Positions 36,586 to 47,330 of a stretch of DNA of 64,000 bases are shown here, piece after piece; positions within the stretch are counted from its first letter, which is position 1; the number at the start of each line of letters is the position of its first letter. The notes beneath the pieces were generated by a model. The model made no database searches, was not told the origin of the DNA, and was given only the letters and a program-made list of their open reading frames with translations. This DNA comes from Mayfieldus sp963772265 (lineage in GTDB: Bacteria > Actinomycetota > Thermoleophilia > Solirubrobacterales > 70-9). The DNA lies in NCBI GenBank assembly GCA_963772265.1, contig CAVYWS010000006.1, positions 62,001-126,000 on the forward strand, given 5' to 3'. The position numbers and the translations under genes are program-made.

Positions 36586-37916
36586 GCGCGCGCAACCGCG
36601 AGCTGATCGCGCTGCTGCCGGTCGCGCTGCTGCTCACCGCCGGGTTCACCGCGGTCTTCATCCAGGAGGGCAGCCGACTCGGCAACCTGAGCCTCTTCTA
36701 CGGCGGCTACTTCCTGGCGATCTGCCTCGCCACCCACCTCTACCTGCGGATCCGGCTGCCCTACGCCGATCCTTACCTGTTCCCGTTGATGGCGCTGCTT
36801 GCCGCCTTCGGGCTGGTGATCCTCTACCGGATCAACGACGACCTGGCGCGCGACCAGGCGAGCCTGTTCGTCCTCGGGCTGGTCCTCTTCGTCGCCACGA
36901 TCGAGCTGCTGCGCGACTACGAGGTCCTCGAGCGCTACCGCTACCTGATCGCCACCCTCGGGTTCGCGCTGCTGCTGGCCCCGCGGATGCCCGGCATCGG
37001 CCAGCAGGTCAACGGCGCCTACCTCGGGGTCAAGATCGGCCCCGTCGCCTTCCAGCCGGCCGAGTTCGCGAAGATCTGCCTCGTCGTCTTCCTCGCCAGC
37101 TACCTGCGCGAGCATCGCGAGGTGCTGATCGTCGGGGCGCGCCGGATTGCGGGGATCACGCTGCCGCCGCTGAAGCACTTCGGCCCGCTGCTGGTGATCT
37201 GGGGCGCCTCGATGTTCCTGCTCGTCTACATCCGCGACCTCGGCAGCTCGCTGATGTTCTTCGCCGCCTTCCTCGCCCTGCTCTACGTCGCCACCGGCCG
37301 CTTCTCGTTCGTCGTGATCGGGATGGCGATGTTCATGGTCGGGGCCTGGTTCTTCGCCCACAGCGTGCCCCACGTGCACGACCGGGTCGACGTCTGGCTC
37401 GACCCCTACCAGCACCCACAGCGCAGCGGCTACCAGGTCCTTCAATCGATCTTCGCCCAGGCGGACGGAGGGTTATTCGGCCAGGGCTTCGGCCAATCCC
37501 TGCTCTACATCCCCGGCAGCCAGCCGCCGGTGGCGCTGCTGCCCGCGGCCCAGACCGACACGATCTACGCGCTGATCGTCGACGAGGTCGGCCTCTTCGG
37601 CGCCTCCGCGGTCTGCCTGATCTATGTCCTGATCGCCGCGCGCGGGTTCAAGACCGCGATCATCGCCGGCGACGGCTTCTCCAAGCTCCTCGCCACCGGG
37701 CTCACGGCGGTGTTCGCGATCCAGGCCTTCGTGATCATCGGCGGGGTCACCAGGGTGATCCCGCTGACCGGCGTCACGCTGCCCTTCATCAGCTACGGGG
37801 GCAGCTCGATCGTCGCCAATTTCGTGCTCCTTGCCCTGCTGCTGATGGTCTCCGACCGGGCCCGGCGCCAGATCACCGCGCCGGCTGAGGACGAGCCGCT
37901 TCCCCTCCCCGCATGA
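36582..37916 (+). CDS. FtsW/RodA/SpoVE-family peptidoglycan glycosyltransferase
   Basis: 444 residues, about 10-12 membrane helices. SEDS motifs: FQPAEFAKICLVVFLASYL, YIRDLGSSLMFFAAF, DPYQHPQRSGYQVLQS and LTGVTLPFISYGGSS. Polymerises glycan strands from lipid II with the PBP encoded just downstream. Order PP2C - SEDS - PBP - PASTA kinase matches the M. tuberculosis pstP-rodA-pbpA-pknB arrangement, so a RodA-like role is likely, but sequence alone does not separate FtsW from RodA. Confidence 0.95.
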   Translation: MSARNRELIALLPVALLLTAGFTAVFIQEGSRLGNLSLFYGGYFLAICLATHLYLRIRLPYADPYLFPLMALLAAFGLVILYRINDDLARDQASLFVLGLVLFVATIELLRDYEVLERYRYLIATLGFALLLAPRMPGIGQQVNGAYLGVKIGPVAFQPAEFAKICLVVFLASYLREHREVLIVGARRIAGITLPPLKHFGPLLVIWGASMFLLVYIRDLGSSLMFFAAFLALLYVATGRFSFVVIGMAMFMVGAWFFAHSVPHVHDRVDVWLDPYQHPQRSGYQVLQSIFAQADGGLFGQGFGQSLLYIPGSQPPVALLPAAQTDTIYALIVDEVGLFGASAVCLIYVLIAARGFKTAIIAGDGFSKLLATGLTAVFAIQAFVIIGGVTRVIPLTGVTLPFISYGGSSIVANFVLLALLLMVSDRARRQITAPAEDEPLPLPA

Positions 37917-39361
37917 ACGCGCCAATCACCAAGCTCTACGCCCTGATCGTGCTGATGTTCGCGGTCCTGATCGGCTTCACGTCCTACTGGGCGGTGTTCG
38001 ACGCCGAGGCGCTGAAGGACAAGTCGGTCAACCGCCGGCCGCTGCTGGAGGAGCTCCAGGTCAAGCGCGGAACGATCAAGGCGGAGGACGGGACGGTGCT
38101 TGCGCGCTCGACCCGGGAGGGGCACGGCAGCAACCGCTTCTACACACGCCACTATCCGGAGGGCAGCCTATTCGGCCATCCGATCGGCTACAGCTTCCTC
38201 GACCTCGGCCAGACCGGCTTCGAGCGCTACCACGACGACGAGCTGGTCGGCCGCAAGTCGGAGTTCACCTCGATACTCGACCAGCTTCGTGGGCAGCGCC
38301 AGGAGGGCGACAACATCGTCTCGACCCTCGACCCGGCGGCGCAGCGGGTGGCGCTTGAGCAGCTCGCCGGCCGGGCCGGCGCGGTGGTGGCGATCGAGCC
38401 CAGCACCGGCAAGGTCCGGGCGATCGTCAGCCAGCCGCCATATGACCCGAACCAGGTCCCGAGCCACTTCAAGCAGCTCAACAAGGACCCGGAGTCGCCG
38501 CTGTTCGACCGCGCCACCCAGAGCGGCTATGCGCCGGGCTCGACCTTCAAGGTCGTGACCGCCACCGCTGCGCTCGACAGCGGCAAATTCACCCCGGACT
38601 CGGTGCTCAGCGGCCGCTCGCCGATCACGATCGAGGGCATCCCGCTGTCCAACTCGGGCGGCGAGCAGTTCGGCGAGATCCCGCTCACCGATGCGCTGAC
38701 CAACTCGGTCAACACCGTCTTCGCGCAGGTGGGGGAGAAGGTGGGCACGGCGACGATGTACAAGTACATGGACCGCTACGGCTTCAACGCCAAGCCCCAG
38801 ATCGACCTCCCCGACGGCGAGCTGACGCCCAGCGGCGTCAAGGAGAACGGCCACCTGCTCGGCCCCGGTGACGCAATCGACATCGGCCGCGTCGCGATCG
38901 GCCAGGAGCGGCTTGCGGTCACCCCGCTGCAGATGGCCGAAGTCGCGGCGACGGTGGCCAACGGCGGCAAGCTGATGAGGCCGCAGCTCTGGGACCGGGT
39001 CGTCGACCCCGACGGGCGCACCGTCAAGCGGTCCAAGCCGACCGTCCAGTCGGAGGTGATGAAGCCTGAGACCGCGACCGAGCTCAACGGGATGATGCAG
39101 GACGTGGTCAACGACGGCACCGCGGCGGGTGTCTTCCCGTCGTCGCTGCAGGTGGCCGGCAAGACCGGGACGGCCGAGCTGGGAACCGGTCGAGCGGCCT
39201 GCTCGCTGCCCAACCAGGCCTGGTTCATCGGCTTCGCGCCCGCTGACGACCCGAAGATCGCGGTCGCGGCGACGATCGAGTGCACCTCGAGCTTCGGGGC
39301 CGAGGTCGCCGGGCCGATCACCCGCGCGGTGATGGAAACGATCCTCGCCGAGGAGGGGTAG
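37913..39361 (+). CDS. pbpA: Penicillin-binding protein (PbpA-type transpeptidase)
   Basis: 482 residues. N-terminal membrane anchor (KLYALIVLMFAVLIGFTSYWAV), then a short dimerisation domain and a transpeptidase domain with SxxK in APGSTFKVVTATAAL, SxN in TNSVNTVFAQ and KTG in VAGKTGTAELG. No glycosyltransferase domain: a class B PBP paired with the upstream SEDS protein (4-nt overlap). Confidence 0.95.
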   Translation: MNAPITKLYALIVLMFAVLIGFTSYWAVFDAEALKDKSVNRRPLLEELQVKRGTIKAEDGTVLARSTREGHGSNRFYTRHYPEGSLFGHPIGYSFLDLGQTGFERYHDDELVGRKSEFTSILDQLRGQRQEGDNIVSTLDPAAQRVALEQLAGRAGAVVAIEPSTGKVRAIVSQPPYDPNQVPSHFKQLNKDPESPLFDRATQSGYAPGSTFKVVTATAALDSGKFTPDSVLSGRSPITIEGIPLSNSGGEQFGEIPLTDALTNSVNTVFAQVGEKVGTATMYKYMDRYGFNAKPQIDLPDGELTPSGVKENGHLLGPGDAIDIGRVAIGQERLAVTPLQMAEVAATVANGGKLMRPQLWDRVVDPDGRTVKRSKPTVQSEVMKPETATELNGMMQDVVNDGTAAGVFPSSLQVAGKTGTAELGTGRAACSLPNQAWFIGFAPADDPKIAVAATIECTSSFGAEVAGPITRAVMETILAEEG

Positions 39362-39368
39362 TGGTCTG

Positions 39369-41278
39369 ATGCCCGAGGTTGCCGAGAACCAGATGGTCGA
39401 CAACCGGTACCGGGTGATCGGCAGGATCGGCTCGGGCGGGATGGCCGACGTCTGGTGCGCCGAGGACACCCACCTGCAGCGCAAGGTGGCGCTGAAGGTC
39501 CTGCACCACCGCTTCGCCCAGGACACGGAGTTCGTCGAGCGCTTTCGCCGTGAGGCTGAGTCGGCGGCCGGCCTCCAGCACCCCAACGTGGTCGGAGTGT
39601 TCGACCGCGGCGGCGTCAACGGCACCTACTACATCGCGATGGAGTACCTCGAGGGCCGCACGCTCAAGGAGCTGATCGACCAGGGACTGCCGATGGCGAC
39701 CACGCTCTCGATCGTCCGCCAGGTCCTCGAGGCGGCCCGCTTCGCGCATCGCCACGGGATCGTCCACCGCGACTTCAAGCCCCAGAACGTGATCGTCGAC
39801 AACGAGGGCCACGCCACGGTGACCGACTTCGGGATCGCGCGGGCGGGCGTCTCCGAGATCACCCAGACCGGCTCGGTGATGGGGACCGCGCACTACCTCT
39901 CACCCGAGCAGGCCCAGGGGCTGGAGACCAAACCGGCGTCGGACATCTACTCGATCGGAGTGATCCTCTACGAGGCGCTGACCGGGGAGGTCCCGTTCGA
40001 GGGCGACAGCGCGGTGGCGGTGGCGCTGAAGCAGGTCTCGCAGACCCCGCAGCGGCCGAGCGCGATCAACCCCCAGGTCTCGCCAGCGCTCGACGCTGTG
40101 GTGATGCGGGCGCTCGCCAAGGAGCCCGAGCAGCGCTTCGCCGACGCCGACGCCTTCCTCGCCGCGCTCGAAGCGGCGGAGCGCGACCCCGGCGCCGCGC
40201 CCCCGGGATCGACGGCGACATTCGCGCCCCTGCCGCCGGTCGCGGGGGCGCCCGAGCCGGCGGCGGCGGACGGCTCCGGCCCACCGGACGAGGAGGAAGA
40301 GGGCCGCCATCCCTGGCGCTGGGTGCTGGCCGCGGTGATCCTCGGCGCTGATCGTCGGGCTGATCCTGAGCCAGCGCAGCGCGCCGAAGGCGGACGTGCC
40401 CAACGTGATCGGCGACAGCGTCGACATCGCCGAGCTGAAGACTGGACCAGAAGGGCTTTGACTTCGACGACCGAGACGCGCACATCGGCTGGGTCCGAAG
40501 GGCACGGTTTTGGAGCAGGATCCCCCGGCCGGCAAGGCCGATCAGGACTGTGACTTCCTCAAGCTCTCCTGCACCAAGCCGACCGATGGTGCTGACGGTC
40601 AACGCCGGGCCGGGGCTGGCGAAGGTTCCGCAGGTGGCCGGGCTGGAGCAGGGGGCGGCCGAGGCGAGGCTCAGCGACGCCCACTTCGACGTCGCGACGC
40701 AGAAAGCGGCCTCGGCGACCGTGCCCGTGGGCACGGTGATCTCCAGCGATCCCGCCGGCGGCAGCAAGGCCCGCGAGGGATCCGAGGTGACGCTGATCGT
40801 CTCGCGGGGCCCGAAGCAGGTCGAGGTGCCGCTTGTGGTCAACGAGACCCAGGCGCTCGCCGAGGCCGAGATCCGCAGCGCTGGGCTGGTCCCCGACGTG
40901 GTCAAGCGCAAGGACCAGGCCGAGAAGGGCCAAGTCGTCCAGCAGGCGCCGGACGCCGGCCAGAAGGTCGAGCAGGGCTCGACGGTGACGATCGTCGTCT
41001 CCTCCGGCGCCTCGACGATCATCGTCCCGAACGAAATCGGAAAAACCCGGTCGAGCGCGGTGTCGGACCTTCGCGCGGGGGGATTCGACGTCGCTGTCAG
41101 CACCCAGAACACCGACGTCGAGGCGCAGGACGGCAAGGTGATCGACCAGTTCCCGGCTCCGGGCGGCAGCGCCAAGAAGGGCAGCACCGTGACCCTCACC
41201 GTCGGCCACTTCGTCGCGCCGACGCCGCCGCCGACCACGACGACGACCCCCACCGTCCCGACGCCGCGGAGGGGCTGA
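39369..41278 (+). CDS. pknB: PASTA-domain Ser/Thr kinase PknB, cluster of frameshifts
   Basis: Kinase domain: RIGSGGMADVWCAED, ALKVLHH, IVHRDFKPQNVIV, TDFGIARAG and YLSPEQAQG. Membrane helix near residue 320 (VLAAVILGALIVGLIL after correction), then about four PASTA repeats (PNVIGDSVD..., VPQVAGLEQGAAEARL..., VPLVVNETQALAEAEI..., VPNEIGKTRSSAVSDL...) and a Thr/Pro tail. Between ~40345 and ~40587 the frame changes four times (near 40345, 40440, 40492, 40585); corrected it is one ~636-residue protein. PASTA domains bind muropeptides/lipid II and tune cell-wall synthesis. Confidence 0.88.
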
Positions 41279-41282
41279 GCGG

Positions 41283-42251
41283 ATGCGCGTCGCCGTGCTC
41301 TCGGGTGGCCGCTCGAGCGAGCACGACGTGTCGCTGCGCTCGGGAGCCTCGGTCGCCGAGGGCCTGCGGCAGGCCGGCCACGAGCCGCTGCCGGTGCTGG
41401 TCGATCTCGACGGCGGCTGGTCCCGCGACGGCGAGGAGGTGCGGCTGCTGCCCGGCGCGGGCCTGCTGGACTGCGACGCCGTGTTCCCGGTCCTGCACGG
41501 CCCCTTCGGCGAGGACGGCACGGTCCAGGGCCTGCTCGAGTGCCTCGACGTGCCCTACGTCGGCGCCGACGTCCTCGCCTCGGCTCTCTGCATGGACAAG
41601 CTGACCTTCAAGCGCCTGCTCGCCTTCCACGGCCTGCCCCAGGTCGAGTTCGCCGAGGTCGGCGAGGAGGGCTGGCGCGAGCGGGTGGCGGGGTTCGGCA
41701 TGCCGCTCTGGGTCAAGCCGTCGCGCCTCGGCTCGAGCGTCGGGATCAGCAAGATCAGCTCGCCCGAGAGCGAGCTCGACGCGGCGGTCGAGGCAGCGGC
41801 CCGCCACGACCCGAGGGTGATCGTCGAGGCATCGGCGAGCGGTCGCGAGGTCGAGTGCTCGGTGCTCGGCAACGAGGACCCCCAGACGTCGCTCCCGGGG
41901 GAGATCGTGGCCCACGCCGATTGGTACGACTACGAGGCCAAGTACTCCGAAGGAGGGATGGAACTGGCGGTGCCGGCGCCGCTGGACGACGCGGTCATCG
42001 ACCAGGTCCGCGGGCTGGCCGCCCACGTCTTCACCCTGACCGGCTGCAGCGGCATGGCGCGCTGCGACTTCTTCGTCACCGAGGGCGGGGACGTGCTCGT
42101 CAACGAGCTCAACACGATCCCCGGCTTCACCGAGACCAGCGTCTACGCGAAGCTCTTCGAGGCGACCGGGATCGGCTATCCGGACCTCTGCGACCGCCTG
42201 GTCCAGCTCGGGATCGAGCGCCACCAGCGGGCGCGCTCGTTCGAGTTCTAG
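41283..42251 (+). CDS. ddl: D-alanine--D-alanine ligase
   Basis: 322 residues with canonical motifs: VAVLSGGRSSEHDVSLRSG, VLHGPFGEDGT, VKPSRLGSSVGISKI, WYDYEAKYSEGG (Lys-Tyr equivalent to E. coli K215-Y216) and LVNELNTIPGFTETS. Joins two D-Ala in an ATP-dependent step for the peptidoglycan stem peptide. Placed directly after pknB in the cell-wall operon, it is the likely housekeeping enzyme; compare the divergent paralogue at 8041. Confidence 0.95.
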   Translation: MRVAVLSGGRSSEHDVSLRSGASVAEGLRQAGHEPLPVLVDLDGGWSRDGEEVRLLPGAGLLDCDAVFPVLHGPFGEDGTVQGLLECLDVPYVGADVLASALCMDKLTFKRLLAFHGLPQVEFAEVGEEGWRERVAGFGMPLWVKPSRLGSSVGISKISSPESELDAAVEAAARHDPRVIVEASASGREVECSVLGNEDPQTSLPGEIVAHADWYDYEAKYSEGGMELAVPAPLDDAVIDQVRGLAAHVFTLTGCSGMARCDFFVTEGGDVLVNELNTIPGFTETSVYAKLFEATGIGYPDLCDRLVQLGIERHQRARSFEF

Positions 42252-42255
42252 CCCG

Positions 42256-42269
42256 GAGCCGCAGGGCTC
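42256..42269. terminator. Short hairpin between convergent ddl and kinase genes
   Basis: GAGCC-GCAG-GGCTC forms a 5-bp stem in the 16-bp gap between convergent stops. Weak; no T-tract. Confidence 0.3.
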
Positions 42270-43779
42270 AGCTGATCAGCTTGATGTCGCTGATCGAGAC
42301 CTGGTAGCGGCCTTGCTGATCGGTGGCCGGGGCCGCCCGGGTGAACCAGAGCAGGAAGTACTGCGAAGGCTTGGGGGCGTTGATCGCGATCGTCTCCCGG
42401 GTCCCGGCGGCCGCGACCTCGCCCACCGGCTGTCCCCAGCCGCCGAGGTCCTCCGGTGCGCTGCCGCTGGCGGCGAAGACCTCGGCGTCCCAGCCTCCGG
42501 CCTGGGAGCGGACCTCCATCTTGCGCGGCTTCGCGGGCGACTCGGTCTTCACGTAGACGCCGACTCCGGGGTCCGGTCCCGACTTGGTGCCGGCAAAGGT
42601 GTCGGAGTCGTAGTGCTCTGTCACCCAGGCCGTCGAGGTCGGGTTTCCGTCGACTGCCTGCCCGACCGTGCTGCCGTCCTCCTCGCCGTCCCCCTGCGGG
42701 TCGTAATCGGTGGCAGAGGCGATCGAGATCGGCTTTCCGGTCGCGCCGCCCCCTCCGCCGACGTCGCCGCTGGAGATCAGCGCCACCGCGACGATCGCGC
42801 CCGCGGCCAGCAGCAGGACGCCGAGGACGCCGAGCAGGGGGCGCCAGGAGCGGCCGCGCAACAGGCGCCGTTTTCGCCGCACTGCCTTGAGGACCGTCGT
42901 CGCCTCGCCCTCGGTGCCGCCGGCCCGCGCCGCCTCGACCTCGAGCGCGGTCTGGAGGTCGTCGATCATCGCGCCGATGTTCTCGTAGCGCTTCGCGGGG
43001 TCCTTGCTGGTCGCGCGCTCGATCGTCAGCGCCGCCGCGGCGGAGATCTCGGGTCGGCGCCGCTGCACGTCGGGCAGGTCCTCGTTGACATGCTTCATCG
43101 CCACCCCGACCTGGGTGTCGGCGCTGAACGGGACGTCGCCGGTGAGCATCTCGTAGAGCACCACGCCGAGCGAGTAGAGGTCGGAGCGCTCGTCGACCCC
43201 TTGCCCCATCGCCTGCTCGGGGGCGACGTAGTCGGTCGTTCCCAGGACCCGGCCGGTGTCGGTGACGCCCTGCTGCTCGAGCTGGCGGGCAATCCCGAAG
43301 TCGGTGACCTTGGCCCGGCCCTCGGCGTCGATGAGGACGTTCTGCGGCTTGACGTCGCGGTGAACCAGCTTGCGGCCGTGGGCTACCTTCAGCCCGCGGC
43401 CGACCTCGATCGCGTAGGCGAGGGCCTCCTGGGGGTCGAGCGGTCCGAGGCGCCGGATCCGCTGCTTGAGGTTCTCGCCCTCGACGTACTCGAAGACGAT
43501 GTAGGGGTGCCCGCCGTCCTCACCGGCGTCGATCACCGAAACGATGTTGGGGTGCGACAGCTTCGCCACCGCCTTCGCCTCGCGGCGGAAGCGCTCGAGC
43601 TGGTCGGGCTGCTCGGACATCTCGCGGTGCATGACCTTGACCGCCACCGGGCGGTCCAGGGTCGCGTCCCGAGCCAGGTAGACGGTCGACATCCCGCCGC
43701 TGCCCAGCTTTGCCTCGAGCCGGTAGCGGCCCGAGAGGACCGTCCCGATCATCTGGGCGCTTGTCGAGTAAGCCGGCAT
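42268..43779 (-). CDS. Ser/Thr protein kinase with extracellular discoidin-like domain
   Basis: 503 residues from ATG 43779 (MPAYSTSAQMIGTVLSGRY). Kinase domain complete: LGSGGMSTVYLARD, AVKVMHREM, LVHRDVKPQNVLID, TDFGIARQ, YVAPEQAMG. Membrane helix ~345-370 (LLGVLGVLLLAAGAIVAVALI). The outer ~140 residues (SIASATDYDPQGDGEEDGSTVGQAVDGNP, then STAWVTEHY...) resemble a galactose-binding/F5-8 type C fold: DPxG near the start, AVDGNxxTAW, and a C-terminal strand QVSISDIKLI. A carbohydrate ligand is plausible. Convergent with ddl. Confidence 0.88.
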   Translation of the reverse strand: MPAYSTSAQMIGTVLSGRYRLEAKLGSGGMSTVYLARDATLDRPVAVKVMHREMSEQPDQLERFRREAKAVAKLSHPNIVSVIDAGEDGGHPYIVFEYVEGENLKQRIRRLGPLDPQEALAYAIEVGRGLKVAHGRKLVHRDVKPQNVLIDAEGRAKVTDFGIARQLEQQGVTDTGRVLGTTDYVAPEQAMGQGVDERSDLYSLGVVLYEMLTGDVPFSADTQVGVAMKHVNEDLPDVQRRRPEISAAAALTIERATSKDPAKRYENIGAMIDDLQTALEVEAARAGGTEGEATTVLKAVRRKRRLLRGRSWRPLLGVLGVLLLAAGAIVAVALISSGDVGGGGGATGKPISIASATDYDPQGDGEEDGSTVGQAVDGNPTSTAWVTEHYDSDTFAGTKSGPDPGVGVYVKTESPAKPRKMEVRSQAGGWDAEVFAASGSAPEDLGGWGQPVGEVAAAGTRETIAINAPKPSQYFLLWFTRAAPATDQQGRYQVSISDIKLIS

Positions 43780-43909
43780 CGTTTTCAGAACGGAGGTTTG
43801 CGCATCTGGCACCTATTCTCGGCAACTCGGTGCCCGAAGGGCTCTGCTGGAGGCAATCCTGCCTGTTCGGGGTCCTCGGAGCAGCGTGCGGAGGCGGGAG
43901 AAAACCGGG

Positions 43910-44563
43910 CTATGCGCCCGCGCCGAGCATCTCGTCGCCGGCCGCATTGAGCGCGCGCACCGCGTCGACGATCTCCTTCGGCGCCTTGGCCGGAGAGCCG
44001 CTGTCGAAGGGCGGCTGGGGGTCATATTCGATTCCGAGCTGCACCGCCTGAGCGACCTCCGGGCCGAGCTCGCGGTCGATCAGCACAAGCGCCATGTCGA
44101 TCCCCGCGGACACCCCGGCCGCGGTGATCACCTTGCCGTCCACGACCACCCGCTCCGAGGTCGGCTCGGCGCCGAAGCCGCGCAGGGGATCGAGGTAGAG
44201 CCAATGCCCGGTCGCCCGCTTGCCCTCGAGAAGCCCGGCCGCCCCGAGCACGAGCGAGCCGGTGCAGACCGAGGTCGTCCAGCGGGTTCGCTCGTGGACG
44301 TCGCGCAGCCAGCCGAGGACCCGCTCGTCCTCGAGCAAGGGCCGGTTGCCCTCGCCGCCGCCGACCAGGACGACGTCGGGGTCGGTCACGTCGTCGATCG
44401 AGGAGTCGGCGATCAGGCCGAGGGCGCCGCTGTCGGCGCGCACCTGCCCAGCCTCGGGGGCGACGAAGCGGACCTCCCAACCCGGCACCGACCGCAGCAC
44501 CTCATAGGGGCCGATTACGTCGAGGACGGTCAGCTTGTCGAAGATCAGGATCGCGATCTGCAC
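43910..44563 (-). CDS. DJ-1/PfpI-family glutamine amidotransferase-like protein
   Basis: About 217 residues from GTG 44563 (VQIAILIFDKLTVLDVIGPYEVL). Nucleophile-elbow Cys in SVCTGSLVLGAAGLLEGKRATGHW with the downstream HW typical of isonitrile-hydratase-type PfpI proteins; DPDVVLVGGGEGN supplies the oxyanion loop. No AraC DNA-binding domain follows. Upstream TAGGTT with a 7-nt spacer suggests a leaderless transcript. Exact reaction unknown. Confidence 0.85.
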   Translation of the reverse strand: MQIAILIFDKLTVLDVIGPYEVLRSVPGWEVRFVAPEAGQVRADSGALGLIADSSIDDVTDPDVVLVGGGEGNRPLLEDERVLGWLRDVHERTRWTTSVCTGSLVLGAAGLLEGKRATGHWLYLDPLRGFGAEPTSERVVVDGKVITAAGVSAGIDMALVLIDRELGPEVAQAVQLGIEYDPQPPFDSGSPAKAPKEIVDAVRALNAAGDEMLGAGA

Positions 44564-44570
44564 GGGACCG

Positions 44571-44576
44571 AACCTA
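44571..44576 (-). promoter_or_regulatory. Putative -10 element TAGGTT
   Basis: On the minus strand TAGGTT precedes GTG 44563 by 7 nt with no SD. Confidence 0.45.
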
Positions 44577-44591
44577 TCAGCGGGGTGGCGC

Positions 44592-45588
<997 letters not shown>

Positions 45589-45596
<8 letters not shown>

Positions 45597-46557
45597 CGTC
45601 ACCGCTCCCCCGGCCGGCAACCGGGGAGGCGGCGCCGGACCCCGCGGAGCCACCGTTGGTTGTCGAGCCGGTGCCCGGATCCTCGAAGCCGAGACCCACC
45701 ACCTCGGACTCCGATCGGCGGCGCTCGGTTCGCAGCCGCGCCAGCACGAGCGCCGCCAGGGCGGCGCGGTAGGCGGCGTACGGCCACAGCGCCCGGTCTC
45801 GCTCGACCAGCCGGATCAGGCGCTGGGAGGCGAGGGTGGAGACGAAGGAGGCGCCGATCCCGAACCGCATCGCCCGCCGCAGGGACGGATCGACTCCACG
45901 CCCGCGCAGCCGGGCCCCTTTCAGCGCCGCCGCGCCGACGATGATCGGCAGCGCGACTGTGCGCGAGAGCAGGTTGGCGTGCTCGCGGGTGAAGCGCCGC
46001 CAGCGCGCCGCCGCCAGGGTGGCGCCGTTGCGCGAGACGCCCGGCGCCAGGGCGGTCGCCTGGGCGATCCCGAGCGCCAGTCCGTCGATCAGGCCGGCCT
46101 CGCCGCGACCGCGCAGCTGCGGCCGCCGGTCTGCGGCGACCATCGCCAGCGCTCCGGCCAGAAGGCCCAGTGCCGTCGCCCGTGGCCCGCCGAGGCGCTG
46201 CTCGATCGGGCGCTCCAGGGTGTAGCCGATCAGCGCAGCGGGGGCGAAGGAGAGCATCAGCACCGCTGCCCGGCGGGCGTCGAATGCCTGCAGCTCCTCG
46301 GCGAGGATGCGCCGCTGGCCGATCAGCAGTGCCGCCGCGGCGCCGGCGTGCAGTGCCACCTCGAAGCTCTTTCGCAGCTCCGGGTCGAGGTTCTCCCATT
46401 CCCAGCCCGCCAGCCACGGCACCAGGCCCAGATGGGCCGAGCTGGAGACCGGCAGCAGTTCGGTGGGGCCCTCGATCAGCCCCAGGGCGACGGCGCGCCG
46501 GATCGGGATCGGCGCGTCCGCCGCCGGACCCGCGCCGTCTGCCGGAATCGAGCTCAA
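45589..46557 (-). CDS. uppP: Undecaprenyl-diphosphatase (UppP/BacA-like)
   Basis: About 322 residues from TTG 46557, which overlaps the DedA stop. BacA motif 1 IEGPTELLPVSSSAHL and motif 2 APGVSRNGATLAAARWRRF are present, with small changes from the usual EGxTEFLPVSSTGHL and GxSRSG. Hydrophobic helices fill the protein, ending in a ~60-residue polar tail. Recycles undecaprenyl diphosphate for wall and polysaccharide synthesis. The altered motif makes it a divergent member of the family. Confidence 0.82.
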
Positions 46558-47237
46558 CTGCCTCCCGCGCGCGCCGGCTCGGCCTCTGTCTTCTCGCGGG
46601 GGCCGCGACCGCGGCGGCGCCTGATCAGCAGGTAGACGATCCCGGCGACGATCAGGACGGTGGCGGCGTAATCGAGGTACTGGAGGTGGTCGCGCCAGCT
46701 TTCCCAGTTGTTGCCGACCGCGTCGCCCAGCAGCGCCAGGCCGGCGATCCAGGGAAGCGAGCCGAGGGCGGTCAGCCAGCTGAAGCGCCAGAACGGCATC
46801 TCTGCCATCCCGGCGGGCAGCGAGATCAGTGCCCGCACCACGGGGACCATGCGGGTCCAGAAGACCGCCGCGTCGCCGTGGCGCTCGAACCAACGGTCGG
46901 TCGCCGCGAGCCGCTCGGAGCCGAGGTGGATCAGCCGGTTCTTCTCCAGCAGCTCGATGCGGCCGAAGTAGCCGGCTGCATAGATCAGCCAGGAGCCGAC
47001 GATCTGGCCCACCATCCCGGCGGCGATGATGCCGAGCATCGACTGGTCGCCGGTCGAGACGTTGAAGCCGGCGAACAGCATCACCGCCTCGCTTGGCACC
47101 GGCAGGCAGGCGCTGTGGAGGAACATCAGAAAGGCGATACCGGCCAGGCCGGTGTCGTCGATCACGTTGACGCAGAAGTCGACGATGGGCCCGCTGAGGC
47201 TTGCAGTCGGGCCGGCATGGAGTGCGAGACCAATCAT
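46554..47237 (-). CDS. DedA-family (SNARE-associated/VTT domain) membrane protein
   Basis: 227 residues. AFLMFLHSACLPVPSEAVMLFAGF, AAGMVGQIVGSWLIYAAGYFGR and the basic motif FWTRMVPVVRALISLPAGMAEMPFWRF identify DedA. Family members act as lipid (undecaprenyl phosphate/phosphatidylethanolamine) flippases, which fits the UppP-like neighbour with which it overlaps by 4 nt. Confidence 0.9.
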   Translation of the reverse strand: MIGLALHAGPTASLSGPIVDFCVNVIDDTGLAGIAFLMFLHSACLPVPSEAVMLFAGFNVSTGDQSMLGIIAAGMVGQIVGSWLIYAAGYFGRIELLEKNRLIHLGSERLAATDRWFERHGDAAVFWTRMVPVVRALISLPAGMAEMPFWRFSWLTALGSLPWIAGLALLGDAVGNNWESWRDHLQYLDYAATVLIVAGIVYLLIRRRRGRGPREKTEAEPARAGGS

Positions 47238-47330
47238 GCGCGGGCGGCGCTACATGCTACGGCAGGTTCATTGCCGTGCCTGCCCGCGACGCACTGGACG
47301 CGGAAACCGCCCTCTAGAATTCTTCGGTCA

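Noticed and set aside
46170..47330. N-terminal extension of the CapD-type protein to 1017 residues
   Set aside because: The upstream part overlaps the real DedA and UppP-like genes on the other strand and has no homology; the family start is at 47331.
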